From Sunxiuqinia dokdonensis (GTDB lineage Bacteria > Bacteroidota > Bacteroidia > Bacteroidales > Prolixibacteraceae), in the NCBI RefSeq assembly GCF_001270965.1, contig NZ_LGIA01000181.1, forward strand, positions 25,382-89,381: a stretch of 64,000 nucleotides of DNA. Direction: 5' to 3'. The first letter of the stretch is position 1. The number at the start of each line of letters is the position of its first letter. The notes below the pieces were generated by a model. That model made no database searches, was not told the DNA's origin, and worked only from the letters and a program-made list of their open reading frames with translations. Of the stretch, positions 27,986 to 37,414 are shown one piece after another. The translations under genes and the position numbers were made by a program.

Positions 27986-29530
27986 ATGGATTACATAAAG
28001 AACGTTGGTTTTTTATTGTTAATTATTAGTGCTTTCGCGTGTGATAATTCACAAAAAAAATCAAAGAAAGAGTATGGAGTTCATTTTTCAACAGGCGATG
28101 CTATGTTAATTGAGCCTGTGGGTTTGTTATTTTTCAATAAGAGCTACCACTTGTTTTTTGAATATTGTACAAATACGGATACAAAAGTACTCGGGCATGC
28201 TCAAAGTACTGATTTATTAAATTGGCAGGAGGCTCCAATAAAGATCAGTAGTGAATGGAATTATATTAATGGAAGAGGGTGCTTTGTGTTTGACCACGGT
28301 AATTCTTCGAGTTTAGGAAATGCAAATTCTCCATTGGTTGGTATTTTTGCCTCATTTTCTGATAACAAGACTGAAACTGAAAAAAAGCAACAAGCATTAT
28401 ATCTCGTTTTTAGCACAGATTATGGTGTGAACTGGAATGAATATGGACAAGCACAAGTTGATATAGAGAATTTTAATCTTCCGATTAGTAGTATCAAAGT
28501 AGTTTGGCACGAAGAAACACAGAAGTGGATTATGTTAATTCTATCGGGTTATAATATTAGGTTTTATTTGTCTGATGATTTAATTAACTGGGAATACCTA
28601 AGTATGTTTGGTGATGAAGTTTTCGCAAAAGAAGGTGAATGGACTAAATTGGACTTTTTCCCCTTGGATGTAAAAGAAACAAACGAATCAAAATGGGTTC
28701 TATTGGTTAGCGGAGATTCCGGCTCTCCCAATCAGGGAAGTGGGATACAATATTTTACTGGTGATTTTGATGGATATGTCTTTAAAGCGGACAGAGACAA
28801 GCCTAAATGGTTGGATAATGGGAGCGATAATTATTTAGGGATTGTTTTGTCCGACTATTTATTAAATGCAAAGGATGCTGTTTTTCTGGGTTCAATCTGT
28901 AATTTAAAATACAGGAGGCAAGGAGACACTGAGAATAGCGCCAATGAACTAACAGTTCCCCGAAGGCTCAATTTATCAAACAGTTTTAATGGCTTGTCAA
29001 TATTATCAAAACCCTTCGATGAGTTAGCTGCTATTGAGAGCGATAAGAAACAGTTAAAAGAAACTCAATTTTCTGGTGAACTTAAGATCAAAGAAACATT
29101 TGATATTCCTTTTGAAATCAATTTATTGGTTGATGGTGATGACAGGCTCTACTTGGATATGGCAAAGGTATTTGGCATTAAATTTTCCAACAATGCGGGA
29201 GACCAACTGGTAATTGGATATCACAACCAGCGAGCGTACTTTTTTATCCTTGATCCGACAAAGAATTCGAAGGATATCCAAGAATCAAAAGGGTTTGATT
29301 ATGCCCCGTATGTAAGCAACAAGCAACCAATCGATTTGGAAATCATAGTCGATAAGAATTCTATTGAGTTATTTGCTTTGGATGGTTTGATTTCGTTGAC
29401 AAGAAAATATTCGTTTGAGGAAAGCCAATTGGAAGTAACACTTTATACCGAAGAAGGAAATATAACAATCAAGGAAGCAAGCATTTCTTTGCTAAATGGG
29501 GTATTGCAAGGATGTGCTGTTTTGAACTAA
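27986..29530 (+). CDS. GH32-like surface lipoprotein, catalytic residues missing
   Basis: A 514-residue lipoprotein (lipobox AFAC near residue 19) with the five-bladed propeller plus C-terminal beta-sandwich layout of GH32. Aligned by eye to the active GH32 at 33507, all three catalytic motifs have changed. WINDPNG reads MLIEPVG (nucleophile Asp replaced by Glu43), RDP reads SSI (Ser168-Ser169), and ECP reads TKL (acid/base Glu replaced by Thr220). Flanking structural residues are kept. It is therefore probably a fructan-binding surface protein in the SusE/SGBP position rather than an enzyme. I cannot exclude a changed specificity. Confidence 0.7.
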   Translation: MDYIKNVGFLLLIISAFACDNSQKKSKKEYGVHFSTGDAMLIEPVGLLFFNKSYHLFFEYCTNTDTKVLGHAQSTDLLNWQEAPIKISSEWNYINGRGCFVFDHGNSSSLGNANSPLVGIFASFSDNKTETEKKQQALYLVFSTDYGVNWNEYGQAQVDIENFNLPISSIKVVWHEETQKWIMLILSGYNIRFYLSDDLINWEYLSMFGDEVFAKEGEWTKLDFFPLDVKETNESKWVLLVSGDSGSPNQGSGIQYFTGDFDGYVFKADRDKPKWLDNGSDNYLGIVLSDYLLNAKDAVFLGSICNLKYRRQGDTENSANELTVPRRLNLSNSFNGLSILSKPFDELAAIESDKKQLKETQFSGELKIKETFDIPFEINLLVDGDDRLYLDMAKVFGIKFSNNAGDQLVIGYHNQRAYFFILDPTKNSKDIQESKGFDYAPYVSNKQPIDLEIIVDKNSIELFALDGLISLTRKYSFEESQLEVTLYTEEGNITIKEASISLLNGVLQGCAVLN

Positions 29531-29611
29531 AACAATTCATTTACGAATAGTATTGAAAACGGAACAACCCTCAATGTAAAATCAATCAACAACTTAAATA
29601 TAACTTACCTA

Positions 29612-31225
29612 ATGAAACGTATATTTTATTTTTTAATTTTCTTATTACTCGCTTCTTGCACGAAGACCAAAGAAAGCCAACGAATTACATTGGAATCACT
29701 TCTTCACGAAATGGTTTCGTTTGATGACGCAACTCGATACCCATCGCCCTTTTATTCATCCCTGCAGGTTAGTAGTTATGATCGCCATTCTATTTCGCCG
29801 GATTCGGTAGGATGGTTTGCGAATAACGATGGGTTTGGTATTGAACGAATTGATACCATTGACGGGCGTATTGAAAAGGTGATGTTTGATCAAAAAGGTC
29901 CGGGGGCAATCACCAGAATCTGGATAACAACCATAGATAAAAGAGGTACCTGGCGATTTTATTTTGATAATTCGAAGTTACCTGGCTGGATAATCCCAGC
30001 GTATGACCTGGTAAAATTTGGCATTCCGGAACTTGGATTGGGCTTGTTACAACCGCACACCAGTTACACACCAGAAGGAAAAGGTGGAAGCACCTTGTTT
30101 TTGCCTATCCCATTTTCAGAACATTGTAAAATCACTTTTGAAGATGAAAAAGGAGTTGATCCAACTCCAAAGTATTATCATATTAATTACCGCAAATATG
30201 AAGAAGGAACTAAGATAGTAACTTTTTCAAAAGAGGTGGTAAATCGATCAAAACAGGTAATTGCTGAAACAGATAAGCTATTAATGGATGCAGCCTCTCT
30301 GAAAGGCGATACCTTGTCTGTCGTAAATGGAAATTTATCTGCAGGGGATTCCTTAAAGATAAGCTTGCCAGATGGTGAAAATGCAGTCAAATTCATCGAA
30401 TTTACTATCAATGTTGAGGATTCTTCCGATTATGAGCAAACCATGAGAGGACTGATCTTTCAGGCAAGTTTTGACGGCAAACAAACTTGTTGGGTTCCTC
30501 TTGGCGATTTCTCCGGTGGCGGAATGGGTGCTCCCTATGTAAAAAGCTGGTTCTTGTCTTCTAATGGAAAAGGAAAAGTGGTTAGCCGTTGGGAGATGCC
30601 TTACCAATCAACGGGGCGAATGACTTTAATAAATGCCAATAACAAGTCTGTAGGAGCAAGTGTCAGATTCGGAACATCAACGTACCATTGGGACGAACGG
30701 TCACTGTATTTTCATGCATCGTGGAAACAGGAAAACGAAATTTCATTGAGCACTAACCCGTCTGATGATAAAAACTGCATGGACTGGAATTTTGCTTCTC
30801 TGGAGGGAAAAGGGGTATACAAGGGCGATGTTTTGACTTTGTACAATCATGCGCCTGCCTGGTATGGCGAAGGGGATGAAAAAATCTGGGTTGATTCAGA
30901 CACGTTCCCCTCTCATTTTGGCACCGGTACCGAAGACTATTACAACAGTTCCTGGGCTCCGGTAGTTCCTTTTCATACCCCATTTGGTGGCGCTCCACGA
31001 GCTGACCAGGAGAGCTCGCACGGATACAATACGTTTTTCCGAACCCGTAACCTGGATGGAATCCCTTTTTCAGAAAAGTTAGTTTTTGATATTGAAATGC
31101 TTGGTTGGCAGCCTGGGAGCGTTAACTATGCAACAACGGTTTATTGGTATGGAGATTATAATTCTGTAGCAAAAGGGACTTCTGGGATGGAAGAGGCAAC
31201 AAAGAAATTGATATCAAAAGAATAA
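29612..31225 (+). CDS. DUF2961 (GH172-type) lipoprotein
   Basis: A 537-residue predicted lipoprotein (lipobox LASC near residue 16) with the DUF2961 domain over most of its length. Family signatures are KGPGAITRIWITT, GEGDEKIWVDSD and FGTGTEDYYNSSW. DUF2961 includes GH172, whose first studied member is a difructose dianhydride I synthase/hydrolase, with others acting on D-arabinofuranosides. In a locus with GH32 and a fructokinase, activity on a fructofuranoside such as a difructose anhydride is the natural guess. The gene lies in the same direction as its neighbours and has a leader of about 80 bases. Confidence 0.78.
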   Translation: MKRIFYFLIFLLLASCTKTKESQRITLESLLHEMVSFDDATRYPSPFYSSLQVSSYDRHSISPDSVGWFANNDGFGIERIDTIDGRIEKVMFDQKGPGAITRIWITTIDKRGTWRFYFDNSKLPGWIIPAYDLVKFGIPELGLGLLQPHTSYTPEGKGGSTLFLPIPFSEHCKITFEDEKGVDPTPKYYHINYRKYEEGTKIVTFSKEVVNRSKQVIAETDKLLMDAASLKGDTLSVVNGNLSAGDSLKISLPDGENAVKFIEFTINVEDSSDYEQTMRGLIFQASFDGKQTCWVPLGDFSGGGMGAPYVKSWFLSSNGKGKVVSRWEMPYQSTGRMTLINANNKSVGASVRFGTSTYHWDERSLYFHASWKQENEISLSTNPSDDKNCMDWNFASLEGKGVYKGDVLTLYNHAPAWYGEGDEKIWVDSDTFPSHFGTGTEDYYNSSWAPVVPFHTPFGGAPRADQESSHGYNTFFRTRNLDGIPFSEKLVFDIEMLGWQPGSVNYATTVYWYGDYNSVAKGTSGMEEATKKLISKE

Positions 31226-31248
31226 TTTAAACGGACTAATTGTAATCT

Positions 31249-32592
31249 ATGAAATCAAAAAACTATTTATACTGGACCACTTTTGTGGCCATCAACGGGG
31301 GCCTGCTGTTTGGATTGAATATGGCCGGGATTTCCGGGGCTGTGGACATGCTAAAAGGGGAATTTTACCTGACCGATAGCGGACTGGGTACCGTTGCCGC
31401 CCTGCTCACCATCGGTTGCCTGATCGGTGCACTTTTTACCGGCTTCTTCACTGAAAAATATGGCCGTAAGAAAGTCATGCTTGCGACCGCCTTCCTTTAC
31501 ATTATTTCTGCATTGGGATGCGCTTTTGCGGGGTCTTCAGCAGTTTTAATTGTTTTTCGGGTTCTGTCAGGTTTGGCTGTTGGAGCAACTTCTGTAGTTG
31601 GGCCAATGTACATTTCGGAAATTTCACCGGCGCATAATCGTGGACGCTTAGTATCGATGAACCAGTTTGCGATTACCATCGGGATTGTATTGGCCTATGT
31701 TTTTGATTACCTGTTTTTAGGGCTAGGAAAGGAAAGCTGGAGATATATGCTGGCTGTACCTGCATTGTTTAGTATGTTTTACCTGATATTCTTGCTGGTA
31801 TCATTCCCGGAAAGCCCCCGTTGGCTGGTAGCAAAAGAAAGAAAGGACGAGGCTGCTTCAGTGATGCTTAAAATTGGTGGAGAGGAATTAGTGAATAGTG
31901 AGTTGGCTCAAATGGAGAAGGTGATCTCCGATGAAATTGCTAAAAAGAAAATGGCGTTCTCTGAATTATTTCGGGGAAAAACCGGGAAGGTTGTTTTGAT
32001 CGGAACCTTGATAGCGGCCCTGCAACAAATCACCGGGATCAATGCTGTCATTATGTTTGCACCGGAGATATTTAAAGCAGCGGGATCAGCCAAAGGGGAT
32101 TCAATGATGCAGGCAATGATGGTTGGGCTTGTCAATTTCTTAATGACCATTGTTGCATTGTGGTTGGTTGATAAGAAAGGCCGTAAAAACTTGCTTTTGT
32201 GGGGAGCAGCGGGCATGATCTTATCTCTGACTTACCTGACATGGGAGTTTGTAAAACCTGAACAGTTTGGGATTGGAGTTCTGGCGGCCCTCTTGGTGTA
32301 CATTTCTTTTTTTGCAGCTTCATTTGCCCCTGTCATGTGGGTTATTATTTCTGAAATTTATCCAAATAGGATCAAGGGTGTTGCAATGTCATTTTCAACG
32401 GCAATCAGCTGGCTTTGTACTTTTCTTACCGTCTATTTTGCACCGGTTATCCAGGGGGCATTAGGTTTGGAATACCTGTTTGCCATCTTTGGAGGGTTCA
32501 GCATAATTGCTTTTGTTTTTGTGAAAATATGGATCCCTGAAACCAAAGGAAAATCATTGGAGCAAATTGAAAACGAACTTGGATTGATATAA
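31249..32592 (+). CDS. MFS sugar porter (likely fructose)
   Basis: A 447-residue, 12-helix major facilitator of the sugar porter family. Motifs are GFFTEKYGRKKVML after helix 2, RVLSGLAVGATSVVGPMYISEISP, FPESPRWL after helix 6, LQQITGINAVIMFAPEIF in helix 7, and PETKGKSLEQIE at the C-terminus. It would carry the monosaccharide released in the periplasm into the cytoplasm. The fructokinase gene follows by eight bases, which points to fructose. Confidence 0.88.
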   Translation: MKSKNYLYWTTFVAINGGLLFGLNMAGISGAVDMLKGEFYLTDSGLGTVAALLTIGCLIGALFTGFFTEKYGRKKVMLATAFLYIISALGCAFAGSSAVLIVFRVLSGLAVGATSVVGPMYISEISPAHNRGRLVSMNQFAITIGIVLAYVFDYLFLGLGKESWRYMLAVPALFSMFYLIFLLVSFPESPRWLVAKERKDEAASVMLKIGGEELVNSELAQMEKVISDEIAKKKMAFSELFRGKTGKVVLIGTLIAALQQITGINAVIMFAPEIFKAAGSAKGDSMMQAMMVGLVNFLMTIVALWLVDKKGRKNLLLWGAAGMILSLTYLTWEFVKPEQFGIGVLAALLVYISFFAASFAPVMWVIISEIYPNRIKGVAMSFSTAISWLCTFLTVYFAPVIQGALGLEYLFAIFGGFSIIAFVFVKIWIPETKGKSLEQIENELGLI

Positions 32593-32600
32593 TTGAAACA

Positions 32601-33476
32601 ATGGAAATTAAATCATTAGTTATTGGGATTGGGGAGTTGTTATGGGATGTTTTCCCTGATCAAAAGAAAATAGGTGGGGCACCGGTTAATTTTGCCTATC
32701 ATGTTTCTAAAATGGGGATTGATAGTCTGGCAATCAGTGCTATTGGCAACGATGAGCTAGGCAGGGAACTACTGGATGTAATTGACCAGGCCGGAGTGAA
32801 TTACAATATCGGTAAAAATGAATACCCAACGGGTACCGTACAGGTCACCCTTAGCGGTGACGGCGTTCCGCAATACGAAATTTGTGAACCAGTGGCCTGG
32901 GACTTCATTCCTTTAAAACCGGAATGGGAAGAAAAAGCCAGCGTGGCTTCGGCTATTTGTTTTGGGTCGCTGGCTCAACGGGGCGAAGTCTCACGAAAAA
33001 GCATTCGCCGGCTGATCGAACTTGCACACCCTGGGGCATTTAAAGTTTTTGACATCAATTTACGTCAGCAGTTTTATTCCGAGGAATTGATTCGGGAATC
33101 ACTGAGCCTCTGTAATGTGTTAAAAATTAATGATGAAGAACTTGAGGTGGTGGCAAAATTTTTCGGACTGTCCAGAAGTCAGGATGATCAGTGCCAAACG
33201 CTTTTAGGCCAATTTAAGCTGGAATTACTGGTGCTTACTTGCGGAACCAACGGAAGCTATCTGTATCGCGGAAGTGAAATCACCTTTAAAGAAACCCCAA
33301 AAGTAAAAGTTGCCGATACTGTTGGTGCAGGAGATTCATTCACTGCAGCAATTGTTTCGGGGCTCTTAAACAAACAAAGTCTTGATGAAATGCATGAATG
33401 GGCCGTAAAACTTTCAGCCTTTGTATGCACCCAAAACGGGGCTATGCCAGACTATCAAAAAGAAGAACTTTTTTAA
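32601..33476 (+). CDS. PfkB-family fructokinase
   Basis: A 291-residue ribokinase-like sugar kinase. The N-terminal signature is GELLWDVFPDQKKIGGAPVN, which matches fructokinases. The C-terminal anion hole/catalytic base motif is DTVGAGDSFTAA, with the catalytic Asp in AGD. It would make fructose 6-phosphate. It sits between the sugar porter and the GH32 gene in one operon. Confidence 0.88.
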   Translation: MEIKSLVIGIGELLWDVFPDQKKIGGAPVNFAYHVSKMGIDSLAISAIGNDELGRELLDVIDQAGVNYNIGKNEYPTGTVQVTLSGDGVPQYEICEPVAWDFIPLKPEWEEKASVASAICFGSLAQRGEVSRKSIRRLIELAHPGAFKVFDINLRQQFYSEELIRESLSLCNVLKINDEELEVVAKFFGLSRSQDDQCQTLLGQFKLELLVLTCGTNGSYLYRGSEITFKETPKVKVADTVGAGDSFTAAIVSGLLNKQSLDEMHEWAVKLSAFVCTQNGAMPDYQKEELF

Positions 33477-33506
33477 CAATCAATTTAAACCACTAAATAG
33501 AAAATC

Positions 33507-35147
33507 ATGAAGCTTAAAATGACGGTTTTATTTTTAATGGCTTTTTCGGCCTTGTTTGCACAGGGAGTAAAGAAAGAACTCACGATTACCAAAAAATACC
33601 TGAACTTTCCGGTTGAACACGCACAGGAAAGGCAACGGATGACCCTAAAACTTCCGGGAACAGACGATCGATCATTTGTGATCCGGTTAAGTGACGGCAA
33701 GCCGGACTATTGGGTATTTAATGATATGTCTGCTTTTATTGGAAAAACTATCGAAATTGAATATCCCCGGAAAGTTAATGGATGGGATAAGATTTATCAG
33801 TCGGGCGAAATTAATGGAGCCGATAGCCTTTATAGTGAAACTAACCGACCACAATTTCATTTTTCTTCCAGAAGGGGGTGGATTAACGATCCAAACGGCT
33901 TGGTTTTCTACGATGGAGAATACCATCTTTTTTATCAGCATAATCCTTACGAACGCAATTGGGAAAATATGCATTGGGGTCATGCAGTCAGCACGGATTT
34001 GATTCACTGGAGCGAACTTCCAGATGCACTATGCCCAGATGAAATGGGAACTATGTTTTCAGGGTCAGCAATTGTTGACTATGAAAACAAATCGGGTTTT
34101 CAAAAGGGTCGTGAACATGTTATCGTTGCCGCATACACCGCTGACAGTCCGGAGAAGCAAGTTCAATGTATTGCATATAGCAACGATCGCGGCCGAACTT
34201 TTCAAAAATATTCTGAAAACCCAGTTATCGACAGCAATGAAAAATGGGGAACAAAAGACTTACGGGATCCTAAAATATTTTGGCATGAAGCATCGGGGAA
34301 ATGGGTGATGGTTCTACATGAAAAAACAGGAATGTCATTTTATGGTTCTGATAACCTAAAGGAGTGGACGTTTAAAAGCCATATTCTTGGCTTTTGGGAA
34401 TGCCCTGAGCTCTTTGAATTACCTGTTGATGGAAACTACCTAAATAAAAAGTGGGTATTGTATGGGGCATCTGGCACTTATCTTATTGGTGCATTTGATG
34501 GAGAAGCTTTCACTCCGGAAACCGACAAACTTCGCTACTTTAGAGGAAAGATGTATGCTGCCCAAACCTTTAATAACGTTCCAGAGGAAGACGGGCGTCG
34601 CATCCAGATAGGTTGGGGACAAATCGAACAACCAGGAATGCCTTTCAACAGCATGATGATGTTTCCAACAGAGATGACTTTACGTTCCACGAGAGAAGGT
34701 GTACGAATGTTCTCTGAACCCATAAAGGAAATAGAGAACCTTCATAGTAAAACTTATTCCTGGACAAACTTAGATCGAGAACAAGCAAATGAAGAGTTTA
34801 AATCTTTGTCAGGAGATGCTTTTCACATAAGAATGAAAATTAGACTATTGAAAGGAACTGAATTTAGATTAAATTACAATGGAAATTCACTTCTACACTA
34901 TGACATTAACTGGAACAACTTAAATGGTGAATTTTATGGAGGCGATAATATTGAAACCCTGACTTTCTATTATGAGATACTTGTAGACAAGACTAGTGCC
35001 GAAATTTTTGCCGACCATGGAAAATTTAGCTTGATTCTGCCATTAGCTGAGAAAAAATCTAATCATGGTTTCAAATTCGAAAGCAACTGGGGAGATATTG
35101 AAATTGAGGAACTGGAAGTCCATGAAATTAGATCGATCTGGGAATAG
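33507..35147 (+). CDS. GH32 exo-fructanase (levanase/inulinase-like)
   Basis: A 546-residue secreted enzyme with a signal peptide (about 1-18, ending LFAQG), an N-terminal DUF4980-type beta domain (about 20-115), the GH32 propeller (about 118-400) and a C-terminal sandwich. All catalytic motifs are intact: WINDPNG with nucleophile Asp128, RDP with Asp254, and WECPELFEL with acid/base Glu298. It should release fructose from beta-fructans such as inulin or levan, or from sucrose. Linkage preference cannot be read from the sequence. Confidence 0.9.
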   Translation: MKLKMTVLFLMAFSALFAQGVKKELTITKKYLNFPVEHAQERQRMTLKLPGTDDRSFVIRLSDGKPDYWVFNDMSAFIGKTIEIEYPRKVNGWDKIYQSGEINGADSLYSETNRPQFHFSSRRGWINDPNGLVFYDGEYHLFYQHNPYERNWENMHWGHAVSTDLIHWSELPDALCPDEMGTMFSGSAIVDYENKSGFQKGREHVIVAAYTADSPEKQVQCIAYSNDRGRTFQKYSENPVIDSNEKWGTKDLRDPKIFWHEASGKWVMVLHEKTGMSFYGSDNLKEWTFKSHILGFWECPELFELPVDGNYLNKKWVLYGASGTYLIGAFDGEAFTPETDKLRYFRGKMYAAQTFNNVPEEDGRRIQIGWGQIEQPGMPFNSMMMFPTEMTLRSTREGVRMFSEPIKEIENLHSKTYSWTNLDREQANEEFKSLSGDAFHIRMKIRLLKGTEFRLNYNGNSLLHYDINWNNLNGEFYGGDNIETLTFYYEILVDKTSAEIFADHGKFSLILPLAEKKSNHGFKFESNWGDIEIEELEVHEIRSIWE

Positions 35148-35296
35148 TATGTGCTACCAAATGACATGAATACAATATTTCAACAAAAAAGTTTATGCTC
35201 AACACAGTGATTGGCTGGTAACCAAAAAACAACTATCTCGCCTACCTTTTGAAAAATGGTCAAGCGAAGGCAGAAATTCATCAAAAACTTAAAAAC

Positions 35297-36391
35297 ATGA
35301 CAAAGCTATTCGTTCATTTGTTGTTAATCGCGATTGTATTTTTGGGGGCTTGCCAAGATAAGACGAAACAAAGCGAACAAACAGCCGCAGATCCGGCAGT
35401 TAAAATCTGGACGGTAGAGCAGGCCGAGGTCTGGGGCGATGAACATGGCTGGCTTCGGGGCTGCAACTTCAACCCCAGCACGGCCATCAACCAGTTGGAA
35501 ACCTGGCAAGCCGAAACCTTCGACCCGGAAACCATTGACCGAGAGTTGGGCTGGGCCGAAGAAATTGGTATGAACTGCATGCGGGTGTACCTGCACCATG
35601 TTGCTTGGGAAGTTGACAAAGAAGGCTTCAAAGATCGTATGAACCAGTACCTGGACATTGCCGACAGCCACGGGATTAAAACCATTTTCGTGTTTTTCGA
35701 TGATTGTTGGAATGCCACTTACCAGGCTGGCAAGCAACCCGAACCCAAACCGGGCGTTCATAACTCAGGCTGGGTACGTGACCCGGGCGATTTGCTGCAT
35801 GAGCAACCCGAACTAACAGAAACCCTCGAAGTGTATGTGAAAGATGTCCTTACAACATTCGAGGACGACAAACGCATTGTGATGTGGGATTTGTACAATG
35901 AGCCCGGAAACTCAGGCTACGGCAACAAATCCATGCCTCTGCTGAAGCAAGTATTCGAATGGGGCTGGGAGATTCGTCCTTCGCAGCCTTTATCAGTTGG
36001 CGTTTGGAATCTTTCCCTGGCTGATTTGAATAAATTTCAGGTGAAGAATTCGGATATCGTCACCTATCACAACTATGAAGGGCCGGAAAAACACCAGGCT
36101 GCTATCGATTCACTGAAAGCCTACAACCGTCCGATGGTTTGCACCGAATACATGGCCCGTCGCAACAATAGCCTGTTCCAGAATATCATGCCTATTCTGA
36201 AGAAGGAAAATATAGGCGCCATCAACTGGGGCCTTGTTGCCGGAAAATCAAACACAAAATATGCCTGGGACGACCCCATTCCCGATGGTTCGGAACCGCC
36301 ACTCTGGTTTCACGAAATCTTTCATCCCGACGGAACACCTTATAGCCAGGACGAGGTTGATTTGATTAAAAGCTTGACATCGGATGAGTAA
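35297..36391 (+). CDS. GH5-like cellulase-family lipoprotein
   Basis: A 364-residue TIM-barrel glycosidase of the cellulase superfamily, often labelled 1,4-beta-xylanase in Bacteroidota. The lipobox is LGAC near residue 17. The acid/base Glu is in WDLYNEPGN (Glu202) and the nucleophile is in VCTEYMARR (Glu284). The start at 35297 (MTKLFVHL) gives a proper lipoprotein signal; a start at 35249 would hide it. Its base composition is more GC-rich than the genes before it and there is a 150-base gap, so it may be a later addition. Its substrate in a fructan locus is unclear. Confidence 0.75.
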   Translation: MTKLFVHLLLIAIVFLGACQDKTKQSEQTAADPAVKIWTVEQAEVWGDEHGWLRGCNFNPSTAINQLETWQAETFDPETIDRELGWAEEIGMNCMRVYLHHVAWEVDKEGFKDRMNQYLDIADSHGIKTIFVFFDDCWNATYQAGKQPEPKPGVHNSGWVRDPGDLLHEQPELTETLEVYVKDVLTTFEDDKRIVMWDLYNEPGNSGYGNKSMPLLKQVFEWGWEIRPSQPLSVGVWNLSLADLNKFQVKNSDIVTYHNYEGPEKHQAAIDSLKAYNRPMVCTEYMARRNNSLFQNIMPILKKENIGAINWGLVAGKSNTKYAWDDPIPDGSEPPLWFHEIFHPDGTPYSQDEVDLIKSLTSDE

Positions 36392-36517
36392 TTAGATTAA
36401 AAATTGCGTGCTAAATTGAGTTGAGATTGGAGAGAACTTAAACTGCAGAAATTGCCACAACTATTGCGATTCGTTGAAAGGCAAGTTCTTTTATTATTAA
36501 CAGTTTAATTCATAACC

Positions 36518-37345
36518 ATGGAAACATATTGTCAGATCGCTACTGACCTTGAGAATGATTTGTCCGGGATGGGTGAAATCTCGGATAAATTCCCGGAGCA
36601 AATAGAGTATGCTACCGGGCGTTGTAAATTGGCGCTGGATCATCTGCATGAGCTGGTGCTAAAAAAGGGATTTCCTGATAAGAAATCTGAAATTCTGTTT
36701 TTTAAGAAGATCAAACCATCAGTTTGCAGTAAGCTTATTTACTTTCAGGCTGTCTTCGATCTGGAAAGCATTCGTTTGAAGCTTGACAGCGAAAGCGTCA
36801 GAAAATATTTTAGACGGGAGCAGAAAAGGATTCTGAAGTACATGAAAGATCACAAGGTGAAAGTTCAGTACTACCGTTGTGGTCATCGCCACCTTGATGA
36901 AAAATATTTTTTGCGGGATAATAGTGAGATTCCTCTGGAAGTAAAAGACAGTCACTCACTTCTGGACGAGAATTTCTTTTCTTGGCATGACCACACGTTT
37001 TCCACCATCATGGCAAACGAAATGCTCCTTGAATACATCAAAAATGAAATGAAAAAACTGGACCATTGTCAGGGAGATAATTTGCCACAATCGAACCTCA
37101 AATGGACTGGAAACAAAATAGACTTGCAGGAACTCCTTTATGCCATCTATTTTGATGGCTCTGTTAATGATGGCAAGGCCACTATCAAAGAATTGGCTGA
37201 AGCCTTCGAGTGGATGTTCAACATTGAACTCCAGGAGCATATTTATGGGACTCCGGAGCAATTAGTTAAGAGAGCTGATCCTGTCAAGTACCTCACTCAC
37301 TTGATGGCTATCCTGAGACGAAGAATGAACAATAAGCTTAAATGA
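36518..37345 (+). CDS. rteC: RteC-domain regulator of conjugative transposon excision
   Basis: A 275-residue protein of the RteC family. In CTnDOT, RteC activates transcription of the excision genes. The segments SKLIYFQAVFDLESIRLK, VQYYRCGHRHLDEKYFLR and WTGNKIDLQELLYAIYFDGSVNDG are characteristic of the family. The C-terminal winged-helix part would bind DNA. Neither tetQ nor rteA/rteB lies near it, so the upstream signal differs from CTnDOT. A structured RNA with its own promoter follows directly. Confidence 0.85.
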   Translation: METYCQIATDLENDLSGMGEISDKFPEQIEYATGRCKLALDHLHELVLKKGFPDKKSEILFFKKIKPSVCSKLIYFQAVFDLESIRLKLDSESVRKYFRREQKRILKYMKDHKVKVQYYRCGHRHLDEKYFLRDNSEIPLEVKDSHSLLDENFFSWHDHTFSTIMANEMLLEYIKNEMKKLDHCQGDNLPQSNLKWTGNKIDLQELLYAIYFDGSVNDGKATIKELAEAFEWMFNIELQEHIYGTPEQLVKRADPVKYLTHLMAILRRRMNNKLK

Positions 37346-37402
37346 CCGATTAAAAGATTGTTTGAATCTGTAATGCCATTAACCCGATTTAAGGATGTTT
37401 AC

Positions 37403-37410
37403 TATCTTTG
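37403..37410 (+). promoter_or_regulatory. -7 promoter box TATCTTTG of the structured RNA
   Basis: Exact TAnnTTTG match 58 bases after rteC. Transcription would begin at about 37415, just before the first hairpin of the RNA. Confidence 0.7.
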
Positions 37411-37414
37411 CGAA

